Shown piece by piece: positions 12,601-23,272 of a stretch of DNA of 64,000 bases (position 1 is the first letter of the stretch; each line of letters starts with the position of its first letter). The notes beneath the pieces were generated by a model, which was not told the DNA's origin, ran no database searches, and was given only the letters and a program-made list of their open reading frames with translations. A program made the translations under genes and the position numbers. The stretch is from assembly GCA_030490835.1 (NCBI GenBank), contig CM059977.1:14045399-14109398 (forward strand). The letters run 5' to 3'. This DNA comes from Annona cherimola (Eukaryota; Streptophyta; Magnoliopsida; Magnoliales; Annonaceae).

Positions 12601-14119
12601 CCCATGGCGCCGATGCGTGTGTAGTTGAGGAGAGGATCTCAGAAAAGTGATTGCTCGCCATCTCCAAGAGTTGGGCCTGATCCCTTACCCAGTTGCCACT
12701 CTGATCCCGTAATGCCTCGATTGAATTTGTTCTTCTTCTGTTAGAGGCAATACGGTGGAAGAAACCCGTATTGCGATCACCTTGATGGAGCCAATGTGTC
12801 TTGGCACGTATCCTCCATAGTTGCTCTTCGTCCTCGAGTAGAAGATTGACTTGGAAGTTCAGTTCCTGGATGTCATTGTCTCTCTTATCCGATGGATCCA
12901 TTCTTGAAAGGGCCTCGACTTCTCTTTGTTTCCGTTCAATGGCTTTCCGGATATTACCTCTCTTCCTCCGATTCCACATAGAAAGTTCAGATGCAACCCG
13001 CTTGGTTTTCCAAGCGAGATGGTCTCCCTCATGCATCCCCGTAGGATTCAGAGAATACCAAGTATGGGTTACGATTCGAGTGGCCTCACCATCCCTATTC
13101 CAGAATAGTTCGTACCTGAACTCCCTTGGCGGTCTCCTTCTGCCGATGTTTGAGTCAATCACCATCAATAAAGGACAATGGTCGGAGGTTGGGGCCTGCA
13201 AATTGATGATTTTTGCATGAGGGTACAGATTGAGCCATGACGGGGAAGACATCCCTCGGTCTAACCTCGCTTCCACCCTATGACGCCCACGTCTGTTGTT
13301 GGACCATGTCATTGACGCTCCAGAGAATCCCAAGTCGAGGAGGTTGCAGTAATCCGTGGTTTCTCGGAAACGGTCAAGTTGGGCCTGAGGGCGGAATCTT
13401 TCGCTGTTATACTCATTGTGGTTCAGAACCTCGTTGAAATCCCCCATCACTAGCCAGGGATCCGCAACTTCGGTACTCAAAAAATTGAGAATGTGCCAAC
13501 TCAGATGCCGTTGGTGGACTTTCGGGTGCCCATAGAACCCAGTAAATCGCCATCCGCAAAATTCGGCGTCAATGTGGTGACAAGAAAAGCTTCTGATACT
13601 CGCAGCTTTGTTATTATTCCACAGTAGAGCTAAGCCGCCCCTTCTCGCCTGTGGGTCCACCACAAAACACCCGTCAAAATGAAGTCTTCTTCTGATGTTG
13701 TCCATTTCCTTTGCGTAACATTTAGTTTCACAGAGGAAGACCAAACAGGGCTCTTTCCTCTTTACAAGATGAAGGAGAGTTCGGATTGCCCGAGGGTTCC
13801 CAAGCCCTCGGCAATTCCATGCAAGAAGGGCCATATTAGTTGAGGCGTGGCTGCGGGCTTCCCGCATCCACCGCCTCATGCATGTCAGAGTTCGACCCTC
13901 TCCTACTACGTTTTTGTTTCCCCCATACCTCCTCTCCCCCCCGGTGGGGCCTCTCTTGGTGGAGGCCACACCCAATTTACTTCCTTGTTGCCCAAGCATG
14001 TCCATTTCAACCCTCATTCTGGCCCTTCTTTTCCATCTACTACTCGGTAGCTTCGGACTCGAGCAGCCCCCTCCATTCCCCGCACTATCCGCCCCATACC
14101 AAATCTGAACCTCACACAA
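9581..14119 (-). CDS. LINE ORF2: endonuclease, reverse transcriptase, RNase H
   Basis: Open for about 1,500 codons; the frame continues upstream of the listed start, which is TTG, not ATG. An internal ATG at 13834 begins MALLAWNCRGLG, the start of the apurinic-type endonuclease (about residues 96-325). The reverse transcriptase (about 535-810) contains KAPGPDGF, GLRQGDPLSPYLFLLCAEGL and the catalytic FADD near 786. A zinc-binding RT-associated domain follows (about 1095-1190, ending CLFCGEGSENANHLFLDC). The RNase H domain (about 1293-1400) keeps the acidic residues in KINTDA, SEATAFLLG and ESDSLLL. The product would copy element RNA at a nicked target. No stop falls inside, so it may be young. 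The last ~30 codons read through the poly(A) tail into flanking DNA, so the native stop seems lost. Confidence 0.9.
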   Translation of the reverse strand: MCEVQIWYGADSAGNGGGCSSPKLPSSRWKRRARMRVEMDMLGQQGSKLGVASTKRGPTGGERRYGGNKNVVGEGRTLTCMRRWMREARSHASTNMALLAWNCRGLGNPRAIRTLLHLVKRKEPCLVFLCETKCYAKEMDNIRRRLHFDGCFVVDPQARRGGLALLWNNNKAASIRSFSCHHIDAEFCGWRFTGFYGHPKVHQRHLSWHILNFLSTEVADPWLVMGDFNEVLNHNEYNSERFRPQAQLDRFRETTDYCNLLDLGFSGASMTWSNNRRGRHRVEARLDRGMSSPSWLNLYPHAKIINLQAPTSDHCPLLMVIDSNIGRRRPPREFRYELFWNRDGEATRIVTHTWYSLNPTGMHEGDHLAWKTKRVASELSMWNRRKRGNIRKAIERKQREVEALSRMDPSDKRDNDIQELNFQVNLLLEDEEQLWRIRAKTHWLHQGDRNTGFFHRIASNRRRTNSIEALRDQSGNWVRDQAQLLEMASNHFSEILSSTTHASAPWVADCISRRISNEQRLNLTKPLMPDEVIKAVKGMGPTKAPGPDGFSAGFYQRHWSTVGGDIINWCRQFLVERDQEHQRRLIKEINTTTLILIPKKADAQNLFQFRPISLCNVLYKILAKVLANRLKAALPDIVGDEQSAFVPGRLITDNMLIAYEVIHSLRKRKRGRKQEMAIKLDMSKAYDRVEWHFLKQVMVVMNFCPVWINCIMSCISTVSYRVNVNGFKSPFFHSQRGLRQGDPLSPYLFLLCAEGLSALIHMAVECGAIHGIRLKERGPTISHLLFADDAIIFIRVNEAELGHLLELLSRYASDSGQMVNVDKTAVFFSSNTESETRIKLNQMLGSSGQNLHNYLGLPAWLGRSKAVFFKSLKERIWNRIQGWKGKLLSAGGKEVLIKAVCQAIPSYAMSIFLMPKSFCNDLNGLLSKFWWGEKGGKMKMSWVAWKDMCISKHGGGMGFRDLHRFNYALLAKQVWRLVTCNSSFCHNVFKARYFPDTDIWSCSEKSSDSFTWRCILKARNVIQLGSRWRIGTGKRVRVFSDTWLAAKVQKAGPLPIFLPDDMTVNLLIDRDSKSWIKDRVIAALGEERWQEVNSIPLPEGLADDCMYWTHEPNGCYSVKSAYSLLFSGAAFPVDSGIFKAIWRLQLTSKVLIFGWKLVRDALPTLQNLNHRGIVVDLRCLFCGEGSENANHLFLDCHVASGACRSAVGLGPSGSTVQDIFEACVRERRHDDLTLFILCCWRVWFLRNKLREEGCQQRLFDIAAWCVEYRNQYRTARELVQTGSLATALVPRWAKPPRGFVKINTDARIMGDRDGFGCAAVIRDSKGSFIVARGWRRPGRREPLFSEATAFLLGIKWATQLNIKCAMIESDSLLLCHYLSDVEPILSPVGLIIDEIREILCVNRSFSVHHVLRQGNAVAHSFAELVLASNLNHMSWWGIPPRAVIGKICTDNFLTMNSPVLSIPTPSHIKGGRHSVDLLSKKKKRLQGFNCSIANNSGAAEPSSSSNRSNFMF

Positions 14120-14210
14120 CCCATCTGCCTCCGCCCCATTGTGAAGCTGTGCAATCCCCTTTTCAGCCTTGGGCGTTAGTCGATTGAGTTGGATGGGTTT
14201 TTTTGGTAGA
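9670..14210 (-). mobile_element. L1-type LINE retrotransposon, 5'-truncated
   Basis: A minus-strand element with a poly(A) tail seen as 14 T at 9670-9683, preceded in element sense by ttatc. It contains an uninterrupted ORF2 (next entry). No complete ORF1 (nucleic-acid-binding protein) is present; the frame opens just after a stop near 14214 and the first ~95 residues before the endonuclease have no recognised domain, so the element is probably 5'-truncated. I could not find a convincing target-site duplication beside the T-run, so the 5' boundary is approximate. Confidence 0.85.
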
Positions 14211-16033
14211 GGTGTTTACTGATTGAGTTGGATTGGATGGGTCGGGGCTTAATTTTAATATTACTTTTCATTTGAAAATTTTCAAATCCTAATATGTATA
14301 CAATTCTTTTGAATAAGTGAGTTGGCAGTTGGTAATAGGTAATAGGTAATGTATATATAATGTAAACAATAGATGGATGGTTAATGATGACTACCATCAC
14401 CCCTGCAGTTCTAGGCCTGGACGTCGTTGCAGTCATCTATGAAATAAAGCAACAACTGCAGCGCGTGAAACGGTTGAAGACGTCTATGGCGGTTGAGTCC
14501 AGTAGCATGGAATCTTGGTGACGATGCAGGCCCTGAATTCCAAACCGGTCCTTGGAACTGGACCGGCGTTCGTACGCGTTACGTGAGGTTGAAAATTTCT
14601 ACAAGTAATATGCCATATGAATTTGAAGCCAGAGTCATTATCTCGACTCTCCACAAAAATAAACCGTCACCTTAATCTATGCTTTTAGCTGATCGATATT
14701 ATCAAAATTTTTAAGATTCATTGAAGCTTAGACACGAAGACCCCACATGGGTCAATTGACCAGTTCTCTTGGACCGTTGAACTGGTCAATTTAGTCGTGT
14801 TTTATTTCATTGATATTATCAAGACGAATAATCTACATGGGCAAGTTCCCTTGGGATCGCTCAACTGTTTCATTTGTTTTAGTACAACATTCGGGGCCGT
14901 TTGCTGAGAATATTCAGGGTCGGTTTGGTAGGAGGATATCTATGAGAAAAATAAATTCAAAAAAGTGAAAGACTGATGTGTTGCGATAGGAATAATGATT
15001 AGAGTAAAGAAAATAAACCTAGAATTGAGAGTTGTTCATCAAAATTCAAAATATAAAAAAATTATTGCAATGTAATGTTACTAAGGTTCCACTTCAATCC
15101 TTTAGAGGCATTGAGTTCTCAAAACACAAGAACTCCTTTTAATTTTTATTTTAACCATGCGGGCTTCAACTAAATTTTTGGTAAATTTTAAAATTTATTC
15201 CGTATTTTATTTTAATTTTCGAAAATAAAAATAGGCATGAATATGGTGGTATGAATTCGTGCCCACTTTTTCAATTTTTTAAAATTAGAATAAAATATTA
15301 AAAGAATTAGGGTGTAAATTTTTGGCGGGAAGGGTTATAAAAAATAATAATAATAAAAGTTCTGCAGGCATTGAAGAGGAACCCAAGGTGATAATAAAAA
15401 TATGATAATTTGGGAATTAAGATATCAAACATAGAAAGGTGTATTGAGACGTGAGAGAATTTTTTCTTTTTTTTTCCCTACATCTTGCCAAACGTGACCC
15501 TCGATATCCATTTTACAATAATTGTAAGATTAACAGCCGCTTGTGGATTATTTAAAAACAATAGTGCTTCAGTGGTGTCGACACTATTTTTGCTCCTTTT
15601 TAGCTATTTCGATTGTTAAATCAATCACAATTAAATTCATTTATTGCAATTAAAATTACTAGAGTCTGCTCGGTTTCATGTAATCCTACACATTTTTTCA
15701 CTTTGATGATTAATGGAAAATCTATTGTATTTAGAATAATTTGTTTAGTCATAAAATTAAATTTTATCCAAATTAAATATATGCATAGGCCAAATTCTTG
15801 TATTAAAGTTCATATAAATCAAAGTGTTTAATTTTAGTTAATTCAACATTTAACCCATCTATGACTTCATTCTCGTAGTAATGAATGATTATATAAGGTA
15901 TTATAATGTTCTAATGCACACATGAATAGAATTAAGTGTTTTGCATAATTCATATATATATTTTTGAGCATGAATAGAATTAAGTGTTTTGCATAATTCA
16001 TATATATATTTTTGAGCAAGGGCCTACCAGTTA

Positions 16034-16094
<61 letters not shown>
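14211..16094. other. AT-rich spacer
   Basis: No recognisable gene. A degenerate copy of the 'gtgataaaactttt' repeat family begins near 14920. Two direct copies of a roughly 50-bp unit (gcatgaatagaattaagtgttttgcat) lie at about 15920-16017. A (TA)n run fills 16038-16094. Confidence 0.5.
16038..16094. repeat. (TA)n microsatellite
   Basis: An uninterrupted TA run directly before the MITE. The run resumes on the far side of the MITE (16439-16461), which suggests both neighbouring elements inserted in one TA microsatellite. Confidence 0.9.
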
Positions 16095-16097
<3 letters not shown>

Positions 16098-16438
16098 AAA
16101 TGATCCAGTGCATGCGACTGCACCGTGCAGTCCATGCACTGTGGGCCCCACCTGATCATTTTCCATAAATCCACCCCACCCATTGTATTTAGAATTGTTC
16201 ACTTTATTATCATACCAATTTTCATCCAAATCCAACATGTGTGTAGTCTCCATCTTAAAATTGTGCAAAATCAACGTAATAAAATAGTTTAATGTAAATA
16301 TCAAGTTTAAAGTGGTTTTTTCAACATCTAAACCGTCTAAAGTATGATTTATATATGGATAAATGAGTGTATAAAGTTTCATTACAATCTAATATGTGTG
16401 GGGTCCATTTTACAGCGGACTGCACACGATCATATCCC
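16095..16438. mobile_element. Mutator-type MITE, 344 bp
   Basis: It starts gggaaatgatccagtgca and ends tgcacacgatcatatccc; the ends are imperfect inverted repeats (GGGAAATGATC against GGGATATGATC). It is flanked on both sides by (TA)n, compatible with a 9-bp duplication, although the repeat makes that weak evidence. The termini resemble those of the large element at 16462. There is no coding capacity. Confidence 0.7.
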
Positions 16439-16461
16439 ATATATATATATATATATATATA

Positions 16462-17227
16462 GGGATATACTCATGTGCATTCTGCATGCACGGAAGCAAC
16501 GGTGCAGACGGCTCATCTGGCCGTCAATTTCGGCGGGTTGAATCCTGTCCGTCGAGAGCTGGTGTGCGTGTTGCGTTGCGTTGGGCGGGTCATACACGCG
16601 GATCTGCTGTGAAAATTTTCCCGCTCGGCAGCAAAACACGAAAACAGCAGATCCCGCCTTCTCTGGCGTCCCTCGTCCCTCCTCAATCCCCGAATCCCGG
16701 CATCCTCAATCCCTAAAGCCCGGCATCCCCCCCACCTAAATCCCGGCATCCCCTCCTAAATCCCTAACTCACGCAGCGGCACACAGCAGGCAGCAGCAGC
16801 TCCCGCTCCCAGCAGCAGCACCCGTCCGTCTGGTGAACAGCAGGCAGCGGCACCATCGGCGACCAGCAGTAGCAGTTCCTCTATCGATCAACGCACAGCA
16901 GACGACATCCCCTCCTAAAGATTCGCACGGTTCCAGTGGCACGCAGCAGACGGCATCCCCACATCAGCTCTAGCCTCCATAACCAGCAGATCCGGCGATT
17001 CGCATCTCCGGCGAGGGTGAGTTGCAATCTTATTGATGCTATTAAGTAATGAATGCAAATAATTTCAGTTTTTTGGTGGCGGATTCTGAATGTGCAGCAA
17101 ATTAGCTCCCAGCCGCATCTCCCTCACGCGAAAATCCGCATGCGGAGTCCGAATCCGCATGCGGATCATAACTGCGCAGCGAAAGTACCTCCCATCCGCA
17201 TCTACCTCATGTGAAAATCCGCATGCG
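16462..17227. repeat. Left terminal inverted repeat of the MULE
   Basis: 766 bp matching the inverse of 22427-23272 almost base for base. The outer part is GC-rich (cagcagcag tracts). The inner end carries several GCATGCGG motifs and stops at 17227, immediately before the transposase fragment. Confidence 0.9.
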
Positions 17228-18112
17228 TAAAACCAAATATATGCTCGAGGAACAAATTGCAAAAATGTATACTAGGGAGATCTTCTATGAGTTTCAGGCT
17301 GAAATGGATGATTCAAGATATTATAAGCCAATGCAAGACGGCATAGAAGAGGGTCGTATTATCTACAAGGTACACAAATTGGGAGATCCCAACTATCAGC
17401 GATTGGTCAGCTGGTGCGAACAAGAAAAATTTGCAACATGTTCATGCCGCTTATTTGATTGGTGCGGGATTGTTTGTCGGCACATATTATCCGTGTTTCA
17501 CTGGCGTGACATTGTAGCTATGCCTGAGGGACATGTACTTCATCGGTGGTCACAACGTCCAAAGGAGAATATTAGAGTGTTAAGCTTTACAGACAATTGT
17601 GATGCAACTAATTCACCACTCGTCCGTCGGCACATTGTTTTTCCAAAAATCAATTTCATACTCAATGAATTATCATCAAGTTGGGGAGCATTTCAATTTG
17701 CAAATGCAGCTTTGGATGACATGATAGAGGTTATGTGTCAAAAGAAGCAAGCCGACCTTCGAATGAGCAACAATTAGCATTACCATATGCAGGACAGGGC
17801 ATGACATCAGAAGCTAGCAATCATGTCACCGAAAGTAATCAATGCAGAAATCATACAAACGGAAGAGATGAAGGCAATATACTATTGCAGCCAGTGATAG
17901 TTGATAATGGATCAAGTGCCCCATCTCAAGTGCAGGATTTTGCAAATAGACGGCGAACGAAGGGGCGATCAAAGCAACGTCTAAAATCTTCTATTGAAAA
18001 ATCCACCGAACGCACAGGAAGATTATGCCGTGGGTGTAAGAAAATCGTGGTTGGTCATGATAGGCGAAATTGTCCATTGTTACATAAAAATGATATTGAT
18101 TCATCTGTTTAA
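17228..18112 (+). pseudogene. FAR1/FRS-like MULE transposase, C-terminal fragment with frameshift
   Basis: The protein begins abruptly at the inner edge of the left TIR. The motif EEQIAKMYTREIFYEFQ is the segment just before the SWIM domain in FAR1/FHY3-type proteins. The SWIM zinc finger follows (FATCSCRLFDWCGIVCRHIL, Cys-X-Cys-X9-Cys-X-His). The frame stops at 17777. The next frame (open to 18112) continues with a basic stretch and a zinc-knuckle-like CRGCKKIVVGHDRRNC segment, normal for the family's C-terminus. So one frameshift, or a missed intron, separates the parts. The N-terminal DNA-binding domain and DDE catalytic domain are absent. It is either a remnant of this element's own transposase or a captured FRS tail. 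Confidence 0.8.
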
Positions 18113-18441
18113 ATGAACGACAAAGGTATTTATCTTTTCAATGTCCATCTTAATGTGATTTCTTATTATGCTAAATCTGTTAACGTAACTTAATCTTTCT
18201 ACTTCAGTTTTGCATAAGTACAAGGATTACGAAGATGGAATAGTTATTAGAAGGATCGTCGAGCTTTATGCAACATCGAAAGATAGTAGAAGCATGAAGG
18301 GACAGCTTTGCATAAGTGTTTGCTATTGTAAATTTCTGTACTTTTGTAAAAAAGTAGACTCTGTAGAACGATTAAGGATGACTTAATTCTATAAACTCTT
18401 TGTTTGTTGATGTAGTGTTGTGCATATAAAGTATATCATAC

Positions 18442-19102
18442 AGGATATAACATGCATGCGGTTTTCATAATCCGCATGCGGAATTTTGAAATAGACATAT
18501 CTGGCGGTATATGTGTCCCGTCTATTTTATAATTCGCATGCGTTTTTCATCAACCGCACGCTGATTTTGAAGTCTGAAAATTCTGGGTATGTTATCAAGG
18601 TGTAACACGCATGCGGTTTTCATAATCCGCATGCGGAATTTTGAAACAGACATATCTGGCGGTATATGTGTCCCGTCTATTTTATAATTCGCATGCGTTT
18701 TTCATCAACCGCACACTGATTTTGAAGTCTGAAAAATCTGGGTATATTATCAAGGTATAATACTCATGCAGTTTTCATAATCCGCATGCCGATATTTGAA
18801 ACAGACATATCTGGCGGTATATGTATTGGGTCCATTTTATAATTCGCATGCATTTTTCATAAACCGCACGCTGATTTTCAAGTCTGAAAAATCAGGGTAT
18901 ATTATCAAGGTATAATACTCATGCGGTTTTCATAATCCGCATGCCGATTTTTTAAACAGACATGTCTGGTGGTATATGTCTCCGGTCCATTTTATAATTC
19001 GCATGCGGTTTTCATAAACCGCACGCTGATTTTCAAGTCTGAAAAATCTGGGTATATTATCAAGGTATAACACTCATGCGGTTTTGATAATCCGCATCCG
19101 CA
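18442..19102. repeat. Tandem repeat, about 155-bp unit, 4.2 copies
   Basis: Units begin near 18442, 18597, 18752, 18906 and 19061 (partial). Each has gcatgcggttttcataatccgc, then ctggcggtatatgt, then attcgcatgcg. The palindromic GCATGC core recurs three or more times per unit and is shared with the inner part of both TIRs. Confidence 0.85.
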
Positions 19103-19295
19103 AGTATGGAAAATTTAGGGGCACCTGAGGCAATCCATTCAACACTATACATACTCTACTAACATTTCTGTCATTCGTTTAATCCATGCATCTGAATCCA
19201 ATCATTTATAAAACATGCAGTCATGCTAAAGCTATACATCAGCATCAAAATATATAATGTGCAAAAAAAGTTAGAATGTAATAAATTTCATAGAT

Positions 19296-20179
19296 CTAAA
19301 CGCCATGATCTTCCCCAGCACCGTCATTTGCACCATCATTTGTTGAGTGTTTGCCTCTCAGCTCCTCTAAGCGCATCTCAAATACGTCCATGCGTTGCCT
19401 CATGTGTTCCACCTCTCTAATCAATCTGTCAATACTGCCTGTAAGAAACATAGTATGCCTTGTCATTTGAAGCACATGTTCAGGTGTTAGTATATTAGAA
19501 GGTTGGGAAGGTGCCGGTAAAGGAGGGAAGGGGAAAATGGTTGGATCATAGACTGGAGCACTAGGTTGGCCTACTTCGGGAAGAAAATCAGCAAAGGATG
19601 GAGATGACTGTGATGCAGGTGGATGCTGACCCATACAACTAGGTAACTGCGAATGGACTGTCGTAGGAGTATCTACGAGACCAGTAGGAGAAAATGTTGG
19701 CATAACCAAATGGCTGGAAGTTGGTGGACTTAGAACTGGTGTGGAGATGACAGAAGCAGAAGTGGATGGTTTGATTGATTGTGACATGAAGGAGGCAATG
19801 TGCTTCATGATATCCTCCCGAAACTGCAGCAACTGTGAAGACAGATCTGGGTGAGCTTGCATAGAAGCAGCTTCTTGGCTCTTTCCTTTCTAGTTGCTGC
19901 CTCTTCTTCTTCTTCTTCTTCTTCCTCATTCCCTTCATCGACTATAGTGTCTTCAACGACAGTCTCCATTACTTTCTGTTTCCCCCTTCTGGTAGTTGCT
20001 GCCTCTCCTGCCACTTTTTCTTTTCCTTTCTTGACGACGGCCACTGCCTCACTTGCTGTGGTTGCATCCTCATTGATTTTCGTGATTTTCCTTTTTCCTT
20101 GTCTGGTTGCTACTTCTTCGGCTACATTTGTTGCTTCTTTCACATTTTTTCTCTTTCCTTTGCCCTTTGTCCCTGCCAT
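19296..20179 (-). CDS. Unknown charged, coiled-coil-like protein inside the MULE (frame-broken)
   Basis: I do not recognise this gene. From the ATG at 20179 the first frame encodes a Lys/Glu-rich head with repeated KGK, QGKRK and RRGKQK blocks and a nine-Glu run, ending at 19805. An overlapping second frame (19862 to 19296) continues with a Ser/Pro-rich middle and a C-terminal helix-rich segment (residues near DRLIREVEHMRQRMDVFEMRLEEL) that looks like a coiled coil. The two frames overlap around 19850, so a one-base frameshift or an intron is needed to join them. The head suggests nuclear localisation. Host genes captured by MULEs often look like this, but no donor gene is identified. Confidence 0.45.
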
Positions 20180-20379
20180 TTAACTTCTGAAACGAAAACA
20201 TCTAAACGTTAAAAAAATGACATATCGCATATGCAAGTGAAGTGGAAACGAGAAATCAAGTGAAGTTGACACATTGCATGTGCATGTTGCTATAGGCTGT
20301 TTTCATGGAATATAGTATTCTGAAACCTACAAAATGATTAATTGTGTTGATAGAGAAAGCAAATGTGATTTCTTCTGTT

Positions 20380-21150
20380 TGTCAAATCCGCATACTGATT
20401 TTAGAGACGATTTCTTAAAATGCATACTACGTTAGAATTAGCATGCGAAATATAAATCAGCAAGAATGTAAAGAAGGAATGTCACCAATCAGAAACAGTA
20501 TGCGGAATATGAAATTAATATGCAGATTATACCACACTTGAGACGTGATTTGTGGAATTCAAATTCAATGTGGATAGTGAAAATAGCATGACGATTTTGC
20601 TAAAGTTAGTAGATATTTGAGAAAAAAAGTTTAGACATGAAAATTAGCATGTGAAATTAGCAGGAATGTGAACAATGTATGTCACCGACTCAATATCAAC
20701 ATGCAGCATATAAAATTAGCATGCAGAATCTATCACTGAACAGGAATGTGAATCTGGGTTGCCATGAACTTAGAGTTTGCATGCGGAATATAAAATACGC
20801 ATGCGGAATATAAAATACGCATGCGGAATCTGACACAGAGCATGAATGTGAACTACGGTTGTCACTAACTCAGAATTAGCATGCAGATAATTCTATCACA
20901 AGGAGTACTAATGTGAATAAGAGTTGTCACTAACTTAGAATCAACATACGGAATACAGAAGTAGCGTGTGGATTCTGGCATAGAGAGCAAGAATGTGAAC
21001 AAGGATTGTTACTGACTCGAAATCAGTATGAGAATTATGAAATTAGCATGTGGATTATATCATAAAAAGCAGGTATATAGATAAGGGTTGCTAGTAACTC
21101 AGAATTAGCATGTAGACTCTTAACATTAACATGTGAATTCTGTATTCTGC
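20380..21150. repeat. Degenerate repeat array with GCATGCGG-like motifs
   Basis: Imperfect units of roughly 60-110 bp, each with a form of gcatgcggaatataaaat followed by gaatgtgaacaagggttgtcact and actcagaattagc. About seven or eight copies are decayed to different degrees. The motif relates it to the array at 18442-19102 and to the TIR inner ends. Confidence 0.65.
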
Positions 21151-22426
21151 TACTCTACCTAATTCTGCAGAAGACATGTTTTCAAATTCCAGCATCATCA
21201 AAACCAGCACGTTTTTCTTCTAGATCAATATTCAAGGTCCTGTAGCTTCTTATTTCATTTTCACTTCCAAGTTTGTCATCTAGAGCTCAGGCATGGCCAA
21301 TTTGAAGATGAATTATGGCAGAAACAGGTTATATCATCAACAGTGCGTCTGTCATTATTCCGCATTACCCACCTTTTGTCAAGATTGTCATGATGAGGAA
21401 TCCATGAAGCAGAATGATTAGTTCATGCATGTTGCACGACAATCAGCATCTTATGGAAACAAAGTTCATGCCATTTTCTATATACAAATTATGGGGTAAG
21501 AGAAAAAGATGTTGAACGTATCAATGGCAATGTCAATCATTATCTTCATTGCAGCAAGAGACATACCATACCCACCACAGCAATAGAGTAATATCCCACA
21601 CTTCAACTGTAGTATGTCTGTTATTCTTTCAGAAATCATACAACAGAACCCCATTTTGCTAATTCTAGATATGCATGGGATGGATGAATAAAGAAAGTGG
21701 GAAAATTTTTTACCAGAATTCCACCAGGAGAATGGGTTAAAAAAAACAGACGAAAAAAACCCAGAAAAATGCTCAAAACTTGCAGCGAATGAAGTCAAAA
21801 AAGAAACAGAAACATATGTATAATAGCTAAATCACCACAAGGCACTCTGCACTCAGCAGTGGGGATTCAAAATTCAAGCAGTCGAGTCAATGGCGCAGTG
21901 ATCTGTCATAGTTGATGAAATGCATTATCCACTCACCAACCACCATCATGACAAGGCTGTCCACTAAGAAAAGATTGCAATTCCATGAATAGCTAAATTC
22001 CAGTTTGACTCTTCAAATATGGAGGCAATAATGTGTCATCTTAAATTAATTCAAGAATGCCAAAGTCATATATACAAGTGCATATGCTTCTTCCGATCAA
22101 ACTAATGGGTGACCTATAATTAATTTTTCAAAAATTTTGAACTTGCTAAGCACACTTTTCACCTTCTTTTAACCCTAGAGACTGGTGTTATGGACTCATA
22201 TGTCAACGTCTTTGCAAATCATACTCATACAACTCATTTTCCAAGTAAAACAAAAAAATAGAAACAAAATCTGACAACAACTGGGTTAAGGATCCAGCCC
22301 AGAAAGAGCAAGATGGACAGATTATGCCTGTCCTTACAACATACATTGAACTGGATTTACCTACAATGTTGATTGCAAGTCATGAATGGAGATCCTTTAA
22401 TGCTATTCAGTTGTGCATTCAGAATA
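21151..22426. other. Non-coding interior of the MULE
   Basis: About 1.3 kb with no domain-bearing open frame. It may be promoter or intron sequence of the minus-strand gene, or captured DNA of unknown origin. Confidence 0.4.
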
Positions 22427-23272
22427 CGCATGCGGATTTTCACATGAGGTAGATGCGGATGGGAGGTACTTTCGCTGCGCAGTTATGATCCGCATGCGGA
22501 TTCGGACTCCGCATGCGGATTTTCGCGTGAGGGAGATGCGGCTGGGAGCTAATTTGCTGCACATTCAGAATCCGCATGCGGATTCTGAATCCGCATGCAG
22601 ATTTACGGAGAAGACGAGATAAGAAAAAAATCAAATTCCAGTTCGGCTAGCTATCCACCAAAAAACTGAAATTATTTGCATTCATTACTTAATAGCATCA
22701 ATAAGATTGCAACTCACCCTCGCCGGAGATGCGAATCGCCGGATCTGCTGGTTATGGAGGCTAGAGCTGATGTGGGGATGCCGTCTGCTGCGTACCACTG
22801 GAACCGTGCGAATCTTTAGGAGGGGATGCCGTCTGCTGTGCGTTGATCGATAGAGGAACTGCTACTGCTGGTCGCCGATGGTGCCGCTGCCTGCTGTTCA
22901 CCAGACGGACGGGTGCTGCTGCTGGGAGCGGGAGCTGCTGCTGCCTGCTGCGTGCCGCTGCGTGAGTTAGGGATTTAGGAGGGGATGCCGGGATTTAGGT
23001 GGGGGGGATGCCGGGCTTTAGGGATTGAGGATGCCGGGATTCGGGGATTGAGGAGGGACGAGGGACGCCAGAGAAGGCGGGATCTGCTGTTTTCGTGTTT
23101 TGCTGCCGAGCGGGAAAATTTTCACAGCAGATCCGCGTGTATGACCCGCCCAACGCAACGCAACACGCACACCAGCTCTCGACGGACAGGATTCAACCCG
23201 CCGAAATCGACGGCCAGATGAGCCGTCTGCACCGTTGCTTCCGTGCATGCAGAATGCACATGAGTATATCCC
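22427..23272. repeat. Right terminal inverted repeat of the MULE
   Basis: 846 bp, the inverse of 16462-17227 plus an 80-bp block at 22575-22654 missing from the left copy. The difference in length equals the block exactly. A few substitutions separate the arms otherwise. Confidence 0.88.

Larger units (their letters stand above)
16462..23272 (+). mobile_element. Mutator-like element (MULE), 6.8 kb, long TIRs
   Basis: It begins gggatatactcatgtgca and ends with the exact inverse at 23272. Nine bases on each side are atatatata (16453-16461 and 23273-23281), the size expected for Mutator-like elements, but within a TA microsatellite. Terminal inverted repeats of 766 and 846 bp are nearly identical. 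The interior holds a broken FAR1/FRS-like transposase tail (plus strand), a charged unknown gene (minus strand) and arrays carrying GCATGCGG. No DDE transposase core is seen, so it should need a transposase supplied in trans. Confidence 0.85.

Noticed and set aside
10032..13437. Plus-strand open frames inside the LINE
   Set aside because: Shadows of the minus-strand ORF2.
9653..14630. Short match ttgaagcc beside the LINE tail and near 14618 as a target-site duplication
   Set aside because: Only 8 bases and not at the element's likely 5' edge; chance match is plausible.
16513..16749. 78-aa Arg-rich frame on the minus strand, repeated at 22985-23221
   Set aside because: It lies in the TIR and is duplicated with it. 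GC-rich composition explains openness; no domain.
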